From NCBI GenBank assembly GCA_014218235.1, contig CM024753.1, forward strand, positions 7,130,001 to 7,194,000: 64,000 bases of DNA. Reading direction: 5' to 3'. The stretch's first letter is position 1. Each line of letters starts with the position of its first letter. The notes under the pieces were generated by a model. The model had not been told where the DNA came from. It made no database searches and was given only the letters and a program-made list of their open reading frames with translations. This DNA is from Colocasia esculenta. Lineage: Eukaryota; Streptophyta; Magnoliopsida; Alismatales; Araceae. Positions 21,086-34,529 of this stretch are shown piece after piece. The position numbers and the translations under genes are program-made.

Positions 21086-22377
21086 ATTTGAGAGGCAGCT
21101 TAGGTGATGCTTGATAATATTTATTTAAAATATTTAAATTTACGTATCTTCTCTAAATTTTAAATTTAAATAAATTAATATATATCAGATATAACTTAAG
21201 AGGTGTTTGATAACTAACGTAAATAACATCTGAATTGTAATATAATTAGTTAAGATGTTACACTTCTAATAAGTAGGATTTGGATTCAAAACTTAGAATA
21301 GATAAAAATATATATATTTTTAAGTTGAGTCGCCGGCTGCCGACGATCGTCGGAATCTGGCCGACGGCTCGCCAGATTCCGACTACGACCGCCGTCAGCC
21401 GGTCGAAATCCAGCAACAGTCACTGGCCGGTGACTGTCGCCGGATTCTGACGATGTTCGCCGCCGGTCGTCGATCTGAAGAAAAAAAAAGTGATTCATCT
21501 TAGCTTAAAAATTAAGTGGTTTTTTAGACTTAAGTGATTAATGAAGATATAAATTTAAAATTTTATCAAAAATTTAAATCTTAAAAAATAAATATTTTAT
21601 ACTTTAGACTTTGAATAAGTGTTAGTCTTATTGAATCCAAGTTCCCAATTACCTAGTGAGACACACTTTGTAACATAACAATAAGTTATTGCCAAACATG
21701 CAATCAAGCATAATAATGTCTCTCACATGTATGCCCAGTTAGTACAAACTATGGAGACACATTTGTACAATGTTTATGAACAAACAATTAGTTATTTGAC
21801 AAAAATGTGATTAATGTTAATAAAGTTTCTTACATATTATTTAATTAGTACCACTATATAAATGACCTAGGGATGGCCACATTTATAAAATGTTTATAAA
21901 CAAAACGATTAGTTACTGAGAGAAACATGCAACTATGATAATAAAATCCCTCACATGTCTGAATAGTTTAAGTAATCCTGTAATGTAAGTAGTTCGATCA
22001 AGAGGACTTAAACAGTTCACACTACAAACAATAAACACAAAATACTTGTGAACTATGAAAACAATATGCTGAGGGGTGGTGGGATTCAATATTTGAGTAT
22101 AAGAGAAATACTTATTATCTTTCGTGTTTTATAATAAAGTTGACGTAGATTATTTATCAAGTAATTTTATTAGTTGAAAATCTTCTCTCTATTTTTTTTG
22201 TCTAATAAAATTATTTGTCAAATAATTCACATCAATTTTATTACAAAATACAAAAGATTATAAGCATTTCTCTTGATCTAATCTTTCTAGTGGATCAAGT
22301 TAGCCCACATTACATAGAAGATGTTTTTTTTTCATCCTATGTGGATACATGTTTTCATTACTTCTATTGGCAAGAGT
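21086..22377. other. Intergenic, no gene recognised
   Basis: AT-rich except for a GC-rich islet at about 21325-21480 with repeated CCGGC/GCCGG words (CGCCGGCTGCCGACGATCGTCGG). This may be the core of an unrecognised MITE. No coding region supported. Confidence 0.4.
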
Positions 22378-22382
22378 GCCAT

Positions 22383-25300
22383 TGTAACAGCGCAATTTTC
22401 TCGGATCTGTGTTCTAGCGGTTCTGGTGTGGTGCTCATGACCAAAAGGTGGTCATTGGGCCTTGTCTGTGGTTTTCGTACGTTGTGTGGGCATTGTGGGT
22501 CGGACATCCCAGCCCAAACAGCCTGTTGGTTCACTGGTTGTGAACGCGACGGGGCATGTCGTCTCGTTTTGAAACGCAACGACTTCCTACGTCGTGATTC
22601 ACAGAACCGCCTTTATGGGTAGCGGCGCGTTGGTTCCTGAAAGGTGATGGTTAGGGTCGTCGCGTTTAGGCGTTAAACGCGACGCCTGACTACGTCGCGA
22701 TTTTGAACTGAGTTTTAAATACTCTGTTTCTCCCAGATAGAGTAGAGGAGCTCTGTCCAGGCGAAGGGGAGGGTGCTGCGGCGCCTCATGTGCTGATTTT
22801 CGGCATCCGGTGGTTCATGCGGCACGGGATCCACGCGAGGAACATGTCTGGAGTGTGGGTGCGCCGGCAATGTGGTGGTTTATGCGTTCTTCGGGCTTCT
22901 TTAGCTGGTAGGGAGACTACCCTTGTGTTTAGTTTCTTTTAATTGGTTAAAAGGGGTGGAAGCATGTAGGGGTGTTCACGGTTCGGTTCGATTTTCTCCA
23001 ACGAACCGAAGTCATTGTTTGAACCGAACCGAACCGCGGTTCAAACCGAATTCTGGCATTTTTGGGTATTTTTTCTGGCATTTTGGTAATGACCAGCAAA
23101 AAAACATGTAAAAAGGGGCATTTTGTGATGGTCGCGAGTATCGAACTCGCGACCACCACGCATGCGGAGGGCGCGCGACGCCGCCCTCCGTTGCGCTACC
23201 CTTTTTTTGTATATTTCTATTATTTATATAATTATATATAGCTATTCGGTTCATTTCGGTTCTCAGCCTGAAACCGAAAACGAACCGCCCAGCCCATGAA
23301 ACCGAACCGAACCGAACCGGTCGGTTCGGTTCGGTTTTTCGGTTTGGACCATATTCTGTACATCCCTAGAAGCATGTATGGGTGGTTTGCCATCACATGG
23401 TCATCATGTTTATTGCTTTGCTTTGATAATTGTATCGAATTGGTGTGGGTTTTCCCGTGGAGAAGGTGGGTTCGGCCTGTGAGCTGAACTCACTGTCACG
23501 TTTGAAATGCGAGGGGTGAACTGTCACGTTCATGGTATGAACGCGACGCTCTGCGTCGTCGCATTTATGTTTTGTCTGGCGTGCAAAGCGGCGGTTTGGA
23601 CGCGACCACTTTACCAGTCACATTCTACTTGAACACGACGGTGTGATCCGTCGCGATTTAGTATAGTGGTTAGTGGGGTCCTTATCACGATGTATCGTTC
23701 CGTCGCGATTTGGATGTTGACTGTGTGTTTGACCGATCGAGCCTAAAGGCGACGGATCGGGGCCGTCGCGATATGGTTGCGACTCCAGGCCCTGTCGCGT
23801 TAAGGTGTTGAATGGCGACTGGACAGGTCGTTGCGATTTGAAAGGCGACGCCTGTGTTCGTCGCATTTCAGCTTCTGTGGTCTATTTGTGGTGTTTGGGC
23901 ATTGAGGGTCCTGTGTGGATCTAGCCTTGGTCCTTTGCTATCTGCTTAAGGTTATTTAAGTTGGTTTACGTTAGTAAAGCATATGTAAGGTTAAGATTTA
24001 GTATATGATTAGTAGGTGGTTATTATTCTTCGTGATTAATGTTGCTATGGAGGTCATGAAATGACCAATGACAGGCAATGTTATTGTAGTTTATGCATGT
24101 ATTTGTGTAGGCTAGCTTGCAGGTCACATGGTGATCGGTGACAAGCTATTCCTGACACTTGTATCGTAGTTTGTAATAAATGTTGTATACATATATATCA
24201 CTGTTTGTGTGTTTGCTGAGTTTGGTGGTCCGGCGCCTATTTCGGAATGCCTCTTCAGCCGGGTACCTCATAATCTGTGTGAGCTAGGCATGTGTGTTTG
24301 TTATGCCTGGGGCGTGTCCCGGTACGGTATGTACCACTGAGGTCTGAGTCGTTTTCCTGGACACCCTCACTCTTGTGTTTGAGTTGTATGTTCGACTGAG
24401 GGAAAGATGACTGAGGACAACGACTTGTGTTTGTAGGTGTGCAGTCGCTTGTAGCGCGCTCGTGGTTGGGGGGACGGACACCAGTAGACGTACTGGTCCC
24501 CAGCTAGTCTTGTGTTACCAGTGCCTTACTTTAGGGAGCTCGGGCCAGAGTCCCTAAATGTGTCAGACATGGGCTTGCAACTGTGTGGTCTGCAGGTGTG
24601 GTGTTGGTTGGTCTCCACTGTCTTTTAGCTTGTGGTTGTGGAGCAGCAGTTGGACCTTTCGTCCGTGACTACGAGACTGAGAGGTAGTTCTTGTGCTGTG
24701 TTATCCGGGTTAGATACTGGCGTCATGAACCAGTAGTCCGTTCCCGTGTGGTGGCGTCGTTCTTTCCGACTCGTGCTTTGCCAATGGTTGTAGCTGGTGA
24801 GTGGTGACTCACCATTGTGGTTTGACTCGCTGTGGTGTGCCTTGTTGGAGACACAATTGTGTTGAGATTTGGTGGTGGTACTCATGGTGATAGGTACCTA
24901 TACCCTTTGTGGGTATCCGTTTCTCGTGGTACATTGTGTACCTACCTTTCCAGGTGTTGAGGTGGAGCTGTGTTCTGTGAAGGTTGTGTTGACCTTCCAC
25001 TTGCCATGTTGTATCCTTTAAGGGTAGCTTTCTGTTATGTGGTGGTTTTAGGGTATAGTGGACTAGTTTCTGATTAGCTGTCTTGTTACCCTTGTGTTTG
25101 AGGATTCACTTGTGAGATCTGTAGCCTAGGCAATGGTTTGCCTATGAGGCTCGTGGTTTAGACGTTTCAGCTATTTGGTGGACTAGTAGTGCTGCTCCTC
25201 TTACTTTATGAGGATTAGGTTAATTGATGTGTTTATATTTAACTGTAGCTTATTTATGTGTAATGAGTGTATGTTGTGGTTTGTCAACTGGTGTTGCCAG

Positions 25301-25741
25301 TGAGACCCTTTGGGGTTGAGGTCTTTTGTGTTTTTAGGTGTTGTTTTTGGGAGGTTCTTGCTGAGCCTGTGACTTATTGAAGCTCACTCCCTTACAACCA
25401 TTTTCAGGAGTTTGATGTTTGCATGGTTTGCGGAGGCGTTGTGACAGACTTGTACCACCAGCAGTAGAGTTAGTCACGTTAACTGTGTGAGCTTGTGCTC
25501 CCTCGGGGTATGCCCCAGGTAATTGTACTCTTTTATTGGACATGTAATAATGTATTGAGATAGTTGTATATTGTTATTTACAGGTATGAGCACATGTACT
25601 TTCTTGTGTCTTATACTGTTGTTGTTGTCTTTTATTCTTACTGGACACTTGTGTGCGTTATCCCCTTGCGAGACTTCAGTCCGATCGCGGTAGACAGACT
25701 TAGATATGGAGTATTGAGCATAAATATCCAGGGCCGTTACA
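22383..25741 (+). mobile_element. Old solo LTR of a Ty3/gypsy element, with a nested hAT insertion
   Basis: It begins TGTAACAGCGCAATTTTCTC, like the start of the intact element's LTR, and ends TATCCCCTTGCGAGACTTCA...GCCGTTACA, matching that LTR's 3' end. Shared internal blocks include CTCGGGGTATGCCCCAGG (25504) and GGACACCCTCACTCTTGTGT (24359). Flanks GCCAT (22378-22382) and ACCAT (25742-25746) differ at one of five bases. No primer-binding site follows, so no internal region remains. Orientation is opposite to the intact element at 28695. ORFs within it are not genes. Confidence 0.82.
22968..23368. mobile_element. hAT-type MITE nested in the solo LTR, with a tRNA-like core
   Basis: Ends TAGGGGTGTTCACGG and TGTACATCCCTA form imperfect inverted repeats, flanked by a perfect 8-bp duplication GAAGCATG (22960-22967, 23369-23376). 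Subterminal regions are rich in CGGTTCGGTT on the left and AACCGAACCG on the right. The middle (minus strand 23205-23125) resembles a tRNA: an A-box-like TAGCGCAACGG, a GC-rich hairpin, then a B-box stem-loop CGCGAGTTCGATACTCGCG. Confidence 0.85.
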
Positions 25742-25746
25742 ACCAT

Positions 25747-26050
25747 GTAGATGAGACCAAATAACCTCGTTTTGTGTTTCAATTGTTTGTGACCTACATT
25801 CAGTAGTTTTGCTTCATTATTTGGTTATTCTTGCCTCTAATTTATCATCATAGGCTCACCTTTTGCTGTTTGGTTACAAGTAAGTGGTGGATATCATGTC
25901 ACCACCTTCCAATTTAAACTAAAGTCATGAATAGAAAGAAAATGTTATTCGATAAGGCTATAGCAACTTGTAACCTTTAACTCATATGATAGAACAGAAG
26001 GTGATCAATAAGATTTTTATCTTATATTGAATGATAGAATTAATGTAACC

Positions 26051-26084
<34 letters not shown>

Positions 26085-28689
26085 AAATTAGGAAACAAGT
26101 CGGAAAATCGTTAACACGGAAATACGACGCAACCATAAATTAAATAAAAATATTGGATAGACTTCTAAAATATATAATAATGACCCAATATCATAATTGG
26201 GCCAATGGACATCATTTGACCCAAAAATTAAATGAAGCAAGAAAATACATAGAAATTCGCAACATTAAATAAGCTAAAATTAGGAAGAGGTAATTAGAGT
26301 TGAATTGGGAAGAGATCTTGCATTCTTGGCAACCCAAATTCGTGCTTAACTAGGGTGGGAGCTTTCCTAAAGCCTCACACACTCAAATGGAGGAAGAAAT
26401 CCAAAATAGGAAACCAATAAGCCAAAACTGTAACCTAGTTCCTTGTCACCATAGGACTCCTAAACACCATGGTTGCTTAAATACTCTTCACCAAACTCTA
26501 GGGACGAGTTTTAGAACTTGCTGGGGTCGTGTGGAGAGCTCTTGGTGGTTGGGGAGCCGGGGATCGACCACAAGAAGCTCATCTTCTTCCCCTTTTCGTC
26601 TGCTACGACTAGTGCAAACGTCCCCTTAAAGTCGACCAAAGGTGAGTCAAACCTAAATCCCATCGTGCAACGCTTATATCCCTGGAAAGATGGTCAAGTC
26701 TACGTTCTAACCCAAGTGGAATGCCCAAATTCCATGCAGTATACACGGAGTATTAAGCGTTCTTCAAACAGTGGTCTGAACAACGGATTTCTAAAGAACG
26801 AGACTTCATCAACCCAAAAGGTAGGTTGTCTCGGGCTAAACCTTAACAAACCTTATACCAATGTGTACAGGATCAAGTCTAGTTTCATGTTTAATTGGTT
26901 TCATCGAATTCCAATGAGTAGATTTTGAATTATAAGCATTTTTCCAAAGTCGCACATGTTAGGGTCTTTTCCTATTTAAGTTAATTTATCACGCATCTTG
27001 AGGCTGTTTAAAATTATTTAAAAATCCTAGTTTTCTCCTTTGTCATGTTCCCAACAACTTTCATGTTGAGACTTATGTTCGAAGAGCCCTAGTTTAGGAG
27101 ACCCCCCTGAGTGCAGTTTTTTCTGGGTTTCGGTCTGACCCTAAACTGCGTCCAGGCAGGTGGACGCGATTCAAGGGCTGGTATCGCACCGCCCAGGGGC
27201 GACGCGATCCAATGAAAGGTGTCCGCACCCTAGGACATGTGTAATGTCATGTTCATGATGATGATGTGAACAAGTAATGAGTAAATTGAACATGATTTCA
27301 TGAGATCAATGGTCAAGAGATAAATTCGACAGCATAACGACACGATTTATACTTTAGTCTAATCTTTACATTAATGGCTTTAGTCTATATTGTAAATCAC
27401 ACTCACGAGAACAAGATGAGAGAGGAAGTGCACGCTATCTCCAGGGAACTTCAATGGTACAACCAACTCGTCAGCCATATGGGAATCCATAGTCAGAGGA
27501 GATTTACGGAGACCTTGGAGAAAAGGTTGCTAGTCTACCGATTCGGAATGAACGGTAGAGAGCTTCCAAATTCCCAGAAAAGGCTGCCTAGATGTGCAAG
27601 TGTGTAGTGATGTACGCGTGTCAATTCACAATCCATCAGTCTCAAACTCGCGGGAAGCACTTAACAATATAACATGGAATAAAACTATGTACTTTAACTA
27701 ATCATGGTTTGCAAGATTTTAAGATAACAATTATTATTTAAACATGGTAGAATAGTAGGAAGATTAAATCATAAGTTGTATGAATTGATCATAACATTTA
27801 AGGAGCACTTAGAATAGTATTTATGTAATTAAGCTTTTAAATAGGTTAATCAATTTTAAGCCATTAAATAGTACTCATGAGATGATTAGAACCAAGACAT
27901 ACAATTTACACTTGTAAACATGTTAAACTGACCTCAGGTAAGCCCTGAAATATGCGTCGCCACACAGTGGATGTACTTTAAAAATACAGTGCACAGCGAA
28001 AAATAGGCGAAACTGTAAAGATACCAAATCCCGTCCACACTGGTGGCCGCCTTCAAGACTGAATCGCGTCAGGGGACATGGACGCGTCTACAGAAAACAT
28101 TTATAAAAGCTGGGCGAGAAAACCCCTTGAAACGCATCGGGGTCGAACGTCGAGTTTCAGAGCCGTGCGAACTCCTAGGCGGCACGCAGACCCACGCGAG
28201 GCGTGGACTGGAAAAGAAATTGAGAATATATCTATTTCCAGGTCTTAAAAAATACAAGTAACTATTGAAAACAAAGAACTTCTGTATCCGACCTACCAAA
28301 AAAAAAAAAAAGAACTTCTCCACCCTTTTTAGAAACTTCATACTTTCCCTTACATAAAACATTTAAAATATTTCCAAAGCTTACAACAATTTTTCAATTT
28401 TATCTTCCTAGGTTCATAAATATAAATGCATGTCCAAAACAGTTTGGTTTGAGCATTCAATGTCACCTGGGCAAACACCCGAAGTGACCACTGACTTAAA
28501 GGTATCTTTTAAGTGTTAAGACATAAAGAGAGTAGTTTATTGGGTGTTGATTACATTTTTTTATCAAAATTTTCCCTTAAATTAAAAAAAAAAGGAAGGA
28601 CACATAAACACGTTTAGTAAGTAATTTTTTATTTTAGGAGAAAATATCTTATACACTTATACAATGTAAATATCTCCAAAATAAAAACA
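25747..28689. other. Intergenic DNA, decayed repeats
   Basis: Contains a (GA)n run at about 26054-26082. ORFs at 26387-26928 and 27374-27607 have no recognised family. Segments near 27120-27230 and 28020-28100 carry GACGCGATT-type words like those in the solo LTR and may be remnants of a related LTR. No supported gene. Confidence 0.4.
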
Positions 28690-28694
28690 AGTGT
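28690..28694. repeat. 5-bp gypsy target-site duplication, left
   Basis: AGTGT, identical to 38044-38048. Confidence 0.9.
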
Positions 28695-30947
28695 TGTGAC
28701 GGATCGCCTCGGCCAAGCCCGTTAAATCGATAACGTACTTGATCCGGGTCCGCCTCCCGCGAACGGGCTGAAGCCTCGCAAGGGATACCAAACCACAGTC
28801 CGTGTAAACACAAAGGAACATACCATTTCATATACATAATTTACAAGTTACATAGCCAAATTTCCACAAAACTGGAAGAATGTACAAGAGCCTGGGGCAT
28901 ACCCCGAGGTACAACAAAGAAAATAAACAACTACAAAACTACACTGCTGGAGCTACTCTGCTGGAGGTACTGACCCTGCACCGCTACGATGCGGCCCTGA
29001 ACTGGACGTCGGACGAGAAACGTCCTCCTCCCCCTCACCTGTGGGGGTAGGGGGTGAGCCTCTCTAGTCACTGGCTCAGTAGGGAACTCCCCCAAAGCCG
29101 AACAAACCACAAACCACAGGTACGAAACAGTAAACAATACCAACAATATTTATATAATAGCTAAGCAGGTAAGTAAAGCTGTAAAAGTACTCACCGTCTG
29201 CCGACTAAGTCAAGTAACCATAATAAATAAACGGCAAACCCAAACAGGTGTACAAGCTAAAGTAGAGACAGCCAACACGAGCCACGTGACTGGTTCGCGA
29301 CACCAGAAACTGACTCGGACAAACTAACACAGGTCTACCTCTCAGTCTCGCAGCCACGGACGAAAGGTCCAGCTGTCGCTCCACGTAAGAAGGTCAAGCA
29401 ACTGTGGAGACCAACTAAACACCACCACCTGCAGACCACACGGTCACAGGCCCATGCCTGGCACCTCCAGAGACCCTGGCCTGGGCTCGCTAGAGTGAGG
29501 CACTGGAAAAGGACTAGCTGGGGTCCAGTACGTCTACTGGTGTCCATACCCCCAACTACGAGCGCGCTACAAGTGACTAAAAACAAACACAGCTGTCACT
29601 GTCCCACTGTCGTCTTTCCCTCAGCCGGACGTGCAACTCAACACAAGAGTGAGGGTGTCCAGGTCAGACGACACAGACCTCGACGGTACAACACAAGTAC
29701 CGGGACAAAGCCCCGAGCTAACAGCCTGGCTCACAAAGAACCTGGGGCACCCAACTGGAGAGGTAACCACGGTAGGCGTCGTACTACTCGCCACGTACAC
29801 AAAACCACGTGCACGTCACACATAAACCACGTGAAACCTCACGTAAACCACAAGTAGCAACGGTCCACTACACGTGAACCTACTGACTCGCGTAAACAAC
29901 ACGCAGTCACGAAAGTATGTATCTACTAAACACGAGAACCATGTGCACTCAGTGCACGTATGCTATCACGCGCATTCATCGATAAAATACCATAAATAGC
30001 TATTTCTGTTCATAACCAGTTGGCGACAACATCGACTGCCGCTTACTTCAGGTTAACGGCAAGGGACCTAGCCGTCGACCTCCTGGCTGAGGAGCTTGGC
30101 GGCAAGCGATCTTGACGCCAAGTTCTCCGGCCATAAACCCTGCAGAAACCCTAATCCGGCTCTGCGGGCTTTCCACTCGTTCTAATTACAGAAAAACATA
30201 TAAATGCAATTCCTCTAACATGCCAGAACCCATTAACCCATTACCACATACTTTACACATTAAACTACACAAACCACCCATTATCCCCATATGGTGCAAC
30301 TTTATCCAAACATGCATTATCATGTTAATTCGGTGGTTATGATGTATTTTAATGATTCCGCGAAGTTAAACGGGTTCGTCCCCTACCTCAGAACGCGTTA
30401 GAATCTCCCGCAATCCCCCGGTTCACGCCGAGCACTTCGCGAGCTCCCACGGGAATTGCACCACGCCACGACGTTTCCTCGCGCAATCCAGCAATGCCAC
30501 GCGTTCTACGACCGTCCAACCACTCCTCAGAACCTGTTAGAAGCTTCAAAATCACCGGGGCGCGAAGCTAGGGCAAGAGGGAAAGGGAGTGAGCTGAGAG
30601 AGCTGCCCTCGGGTGAGCCTATAACCTGCAAAACTGTCAGGTTGGCGTCAACCCCCATGCCGCTAATAGCCACCGCCAGCCTAAACGTCCACAACTACTG
30701 CCGCTAAGCTCATGATGTAAACGTCCACTAATCTGGACGCCTACCAGTCAATGGCCACCCCTGGCCGCCAACTCAGACAGAACAGCAGCAGGTCCTATTC
30801 CATTTCAGAACCCACCCTGCTCTTCACCTGCTCAAGCCACGCATGCACATACACATTCTACACAATTGACTCACATTGGCCTCACAACGGCCGCCACATT
30901 CACAACACACACGATCCGCATGGATCCGAAAAGCACGCGACGTTACA
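28695..30947 (-). repeat. 3' LTR of the gypsy element
   Basis: 2,253 bp, TG...CA ends. It differs from the 5' LTR by scattered substitutions and small indels, many in homopolymers. ORFs inside are not genes. Confidence 0.93.
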
Positions 30948-31093
30948 TTACTATCATCTAAAAAGAAAATTTCGACCTCGAAATTCATAATGCAACTCAA
31001 AGTCAAACAACTTAAATATACACAACTTTACAAGCACTATCATCTAAAAAGAAAAAACACAAGCTTACTCAAAACAGATAGGGATACCCTTTA
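30948..31093 (-). other. Segment before the 3' LTR with duplicated polypurine-tract candidate
   Basis: CACTATCATCTAAAAAGAAAA at 31037-31057 recurs almost exactly at 30950-30968, directly beside the LTR. On the element's sense strand the copy next to the LTR reads TAGATGATAGTAA just before TGTAACG, which is the expected site of the polypurine tract. Confidence 0.45.
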
Positions 31094-32330
31094 GCTATTT
31101 CTGCGGCCAACTCCCAGGTATCCTCACCACCTAACCTATTTTCCCATCTCACTTTAACCAACTCAATTTCTTTATTTCTTAACTTTCTGATCTTTCGATC
31201 TGTGATCTGTACCGGATACTCAGGCGGTCATATCCGGCCTCAGGTCACCACCTTGATACCTAATTATCTGAGCTGGATCTTCAATGCATTTCTCAACATG
31301 GAGACATGGAAAATATCATGCACATTTGCAAAATCAGCTGGCAAGTCCAGTCTATAAGCTGTTTCCCCATTTCTTTCCAATATTTGAAAGGGTCCCACAT
31401 ACCTCGGACTCAATTTTCCAGTCTTTCCAAATCTCATAATACCTTTACTCGGGGAAACTCTCAGAAAAATAAAATCTCCTACCTCAAACTGAAGTGGTCT
31501 CCTCCGCACATCTGCATAACTTTTCTGCCTACTTTGAGCTGCCTGCAATTTTTCTTGGATAAGCTTTACCACTTCCGTGGTCTGCTGAATCAATTCAGGC
31601 CCTATAACTGCCTTTCTCCCGCTTCATGCCAGTTCAATGGAGTTCTACATGGCCTTCCATACAAAGCTTCATACGGTGCCATTCCAAGACTAGTATGATA
31701 ACTATTATTGTAGGCAAATTCAACCATTCCCAAATGATGCTCCCAGCTACCACCCCAAACCAAACAACAAGCCCGCAACATATCTTCAATTGTCTGAATG
31801 GTCCTCTCTGTTTGACCATCCGTCTGGGGATGATACGCGGAGCTATACCTCAATTCAGAACCAATAACTCTTTGCAGACTTCTCCAGAAACCAGAAGTAA
31901 ATCTTGGATCTCTGTCAGATACAATGGCCTTTGGAATACCATGCAGTGGGACAATTCTTTCAACATAAACATTTGCCAATCTGTCCACTGTCCAAGACAT
32001 ACTCACTGCCACTAATCTGCAAACCTTGGTCAATCTGTCAACAACACCCCATATTCCATTATGCCCAGAACTTGTCCTTGGTAAACTGCACAAAATCCAT
32101 TGCAATATCATCCCACTTCCACTGTGGAATGGGTAACGGTTGCAACAGACCTCCAGGCTTTTGATGCTCTGCTTTAATTTGCTGACAGACAGCACACCTT
32201 GCCACAAATTCTACTATTTCTTTCTTCATATGAGGCCACAAAAATGCTTCTTAAATTATGGTACATTTTGGTACTACCTGGATGAATAGTGTACCTGGAT
32301 TTATGAGCCTCTTCCAGAACTCGCTGCTTC
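31094..32330 (-). pseudogene. gypsy integrase region
   Basis: Inserts the cDNA. N-terminal HHCC zinc-binding region: His in AHKSRYTIHPG, Cys in CAVCQQ. DDE core: Asp in GVVDRLTKV, Asp in VSDRDPRF, Glu in TDGQTERTIQT. C-terminal part [15 protein letters not shown]...[13 protein letters not shown] is the typical GPY/F module, followed by a chromodomain-like tail. Broken by frame changes near 32250, 32060, 31600 and 31260. Confidence 0.85.
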
Positions 32331-33465
32331 ACTTCTCTTTCTGCAGGAACAAATAACCTGCCTCGGAGCCTGACCACACAGTTATCATCAATAGAAACCC
32401 TTCCATTTTCACAATCTCAGGTAAGCTTGAATCTGCTCTTTGAGCCTCAATAATCTGCCAATACAATGATGGCTCTACAGCACTAGCAGCTAAAATTGCC
32501 CGTCGCTGACTGCTGGGCACATACAAAGAATTCTGCACCACTTCTTCATATAATTTCCATTCTTTAATCATCATTAAATTCATATATGCCTTCCTGCTCA
32601 AGGCATCAGCCACAACATTGGCCTTACCCGGATGGTAAGCCAAACTGAAATCATAATCTTTCAGATACTCAACCCATCTGCGCTGGCGAAGATTTAAATC
32701 TTTCTGCGAGAAGATATACTTCAAGCTTTTATGATCTGTAAAAATTTCAAATTTCTCGCCGTACAGATAATGCCTCCACATTTTTAAAGCAAATACAACT
32801 GCAGCCAATTCTAAATCATGAGTGGGGTAATTCTCTTCTGCTGGCTTCAATTGCCTGGACGCATAGGCTATCACTTTACCATGCTGCATAAGCACTGCGC
32901 CAAGTCCCCTCCTTGAAGCATCAGTATACAATACAAAACCACCACTCCTAGCCGGTAATGTTAAGATAGGAGCTGATGTAAGTCTTTTCTTCAATTCCGT
33001 AAAACTTCTTTGACATTCACCGGACCACACAAAAGGCACACCTTTCCTGGTCAATCTAGTCATAGGTGCTGCAATCTTGGAAAAATCTTGAATAAAGCGC
33101 CTATAATAACTTGCCAACCCTAGAAAACTTCTAATCTCGGTTATTGACTTAGGCACTTGCCATCTCATTACCGCTTCCACTTTGCTTGGATCCACTGCAA
33201 CTCCTTTAGCTGAAATAACATGGCCCAAAAACTGAATTTCCTTTAGCCAGAATTCACACTTACTGAATTTGGCAAACAATTGATTATCCCTTAACAACTG
33301 CAAAGTAAACCTTAAATGAGCTGCATGCTCCTCTTCAGATGCTGAATAAATCAGAATATCATCAATAAAGACCACAATAAATTGATCTAAATATGGATGA
33401 AATATTCTATTCATTAGGTCCATAAAGCCTGCAGGAGCATTAGTCAACCCAAAAGGCATTACCAC
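32329..33465 (-). CDS. gypsy reverse transcriptase-RNase H segment
   Basis: Longest intact pol stretch (378 codons). It has [17 protein letters not shown] and catalytic FIDDILIYS, then the thumb ([15 protein letters not shown]) and RNase H with [13 protein letters not shown] and the Asp in FTDHKSL. The hinge to integrase ([10 protein letters not shown]) is readable. It is part of a polyprotein; the ATG at 33465 is not a natural start. Confidence 0.92.
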   Translation of the reverse strand: MVMPFGLTNAPAGFMDLMNRIFHPYLDQFIVVFIDDILIYSASEEEHAAHLRFTLQLLRDNQLFAKFSKCEFWLKEIQFLGHVISAKGVAVDPSKVEAVMRWQVPKSITEIRSFLGLASYYRRFIQDFSKIAAPMTRLTRKGVPFVWSGECQRSFTELKKRLTSAPILTLPARSGGFVLYTDASRRGLGAVLMQHGKVIAYASRQLKPAEENYPTHDLELAAVVFALKMWRHYLYGEKFEIFTDHKSLKYIFSQKDLNLRQRRWVEYLKDYDFSLAYHPGKANVVADALSRKAYMNLMMIKEWKLYEEVVQNSLYVPSSQRRAILAASAVEPSLYWQIIEAQRADSSLPEIVKMEGFLLMITVWSGSEAGYLFLQKEK

Positions 33466-33469
33466 AAAC

Positions 33470-34400
33470 TCATAGTGACCATATCTAGTTCTGAACGCTG
33501 TTTATCTATATCCTCTTCTCTGATTCTCAGCTGATGGTACCCGGACCTCAAATCAATTTTGAAAAACACTTTTGCTGACTGCAACTGATCAAACAAATCA
33601 TCTATTTTGGCAACGGGTACTTATTCTTAATAGTCACTTCATTCAGCTTTCTATAATCTATACACATTCGAAAGCTTCCATCTTTCTTTTTCACAATAAA
33701 ACCGGCGCTCCCCACGGGGAATGACTCGGTCTAATAAAACCTTTTTGCAATAATTCTTCTAATTGCTTTTTCAACTCCTTGAGTTCTGCTGGTGCCATCC
33801 GATATGGAGCTTTAAAGATTGGCATGGTACCTGACAGCAACTCAATGGTAAAGTCCACCTCTCTATGTGGAGCTAAACGGGCAAATCCTCAGGAAACACA
33901 TCAGCAAATTCCCTAACCAGGGAACTGCTTCTACTGGCTGACTGGCCTCTACCAAACTTACTGAGGCTAAATAAGCCACACACCCATCATTAATCAACTT
34001 TCTAGCTTTAATTGTAGAAATTAGAAACTTGGAGGTATAAAAAGGCATACCTTAGTATTCAAACACTGCACCAGTAGGATGACAAAATCTGATCCTTTTC
34101 TTTCTGCAATCAACCATTGCTCCATACATCTCAAGCCAGTCCATACCCAAAATGATATCATAATCTGACAATTGCAAGGCATACAACCGGCCCGGCATCT
34201 GGTTCCCTTCAATCACAACAGGAGCTTCATCTATATAACTCGAAGTGAGCAGGAACTCACCTGAAGGAACCTCTACCACTAACTCACAAGACTTTTCTTC
34301 AATGGACAAGCTATGCAATCCAGAAATTCTTCGGAAATAAAAGAATGAGAGGCACCCGAATCAAATAATACTCTTGCTGAATATTCATAAAGGCGTAAAA
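33470..34400 (-). pseudogene. gypsy protease and N-terminal reverse transcriptase
   Basis: The retroviral-type aspartic protease motif LFDSGASHSF is read at about 34350-34380, followed by DYDIILGMDWLEMYGA. The first part of reverse transcriptase (KNKYPLPK...) is broken by a one-base loss just before IDDLFDQ near 33605, with further shifts near 33480 and 33700. Confidence 0.8.
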
Positions 34401-34529
34401 TACCTTCTATCAGATTTGATGCCTCGCCTGGGCTCGGGTGATAGCCATAACCCGGCCTCTTCCTCGCTGCTGTGGTGCTCCTCTGCCACGACCTAACTGT
34501 GGCTGCTGAAACTGTTGAGACTGCTGCTG

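Noticed and set aside
22215..22622. 135-codon ORF
   Set aside because: It crosses the boundary of the solo LTR at 22383, so it cannot be an ancestral gene; no family recognised.
23125..23205. Functional tRNA gene on the minus strand
   Set aside because: The stems are too long for tRNA arms and no proper acceptor stem closes; it sits inside a MITE with an 8-bp duplication.
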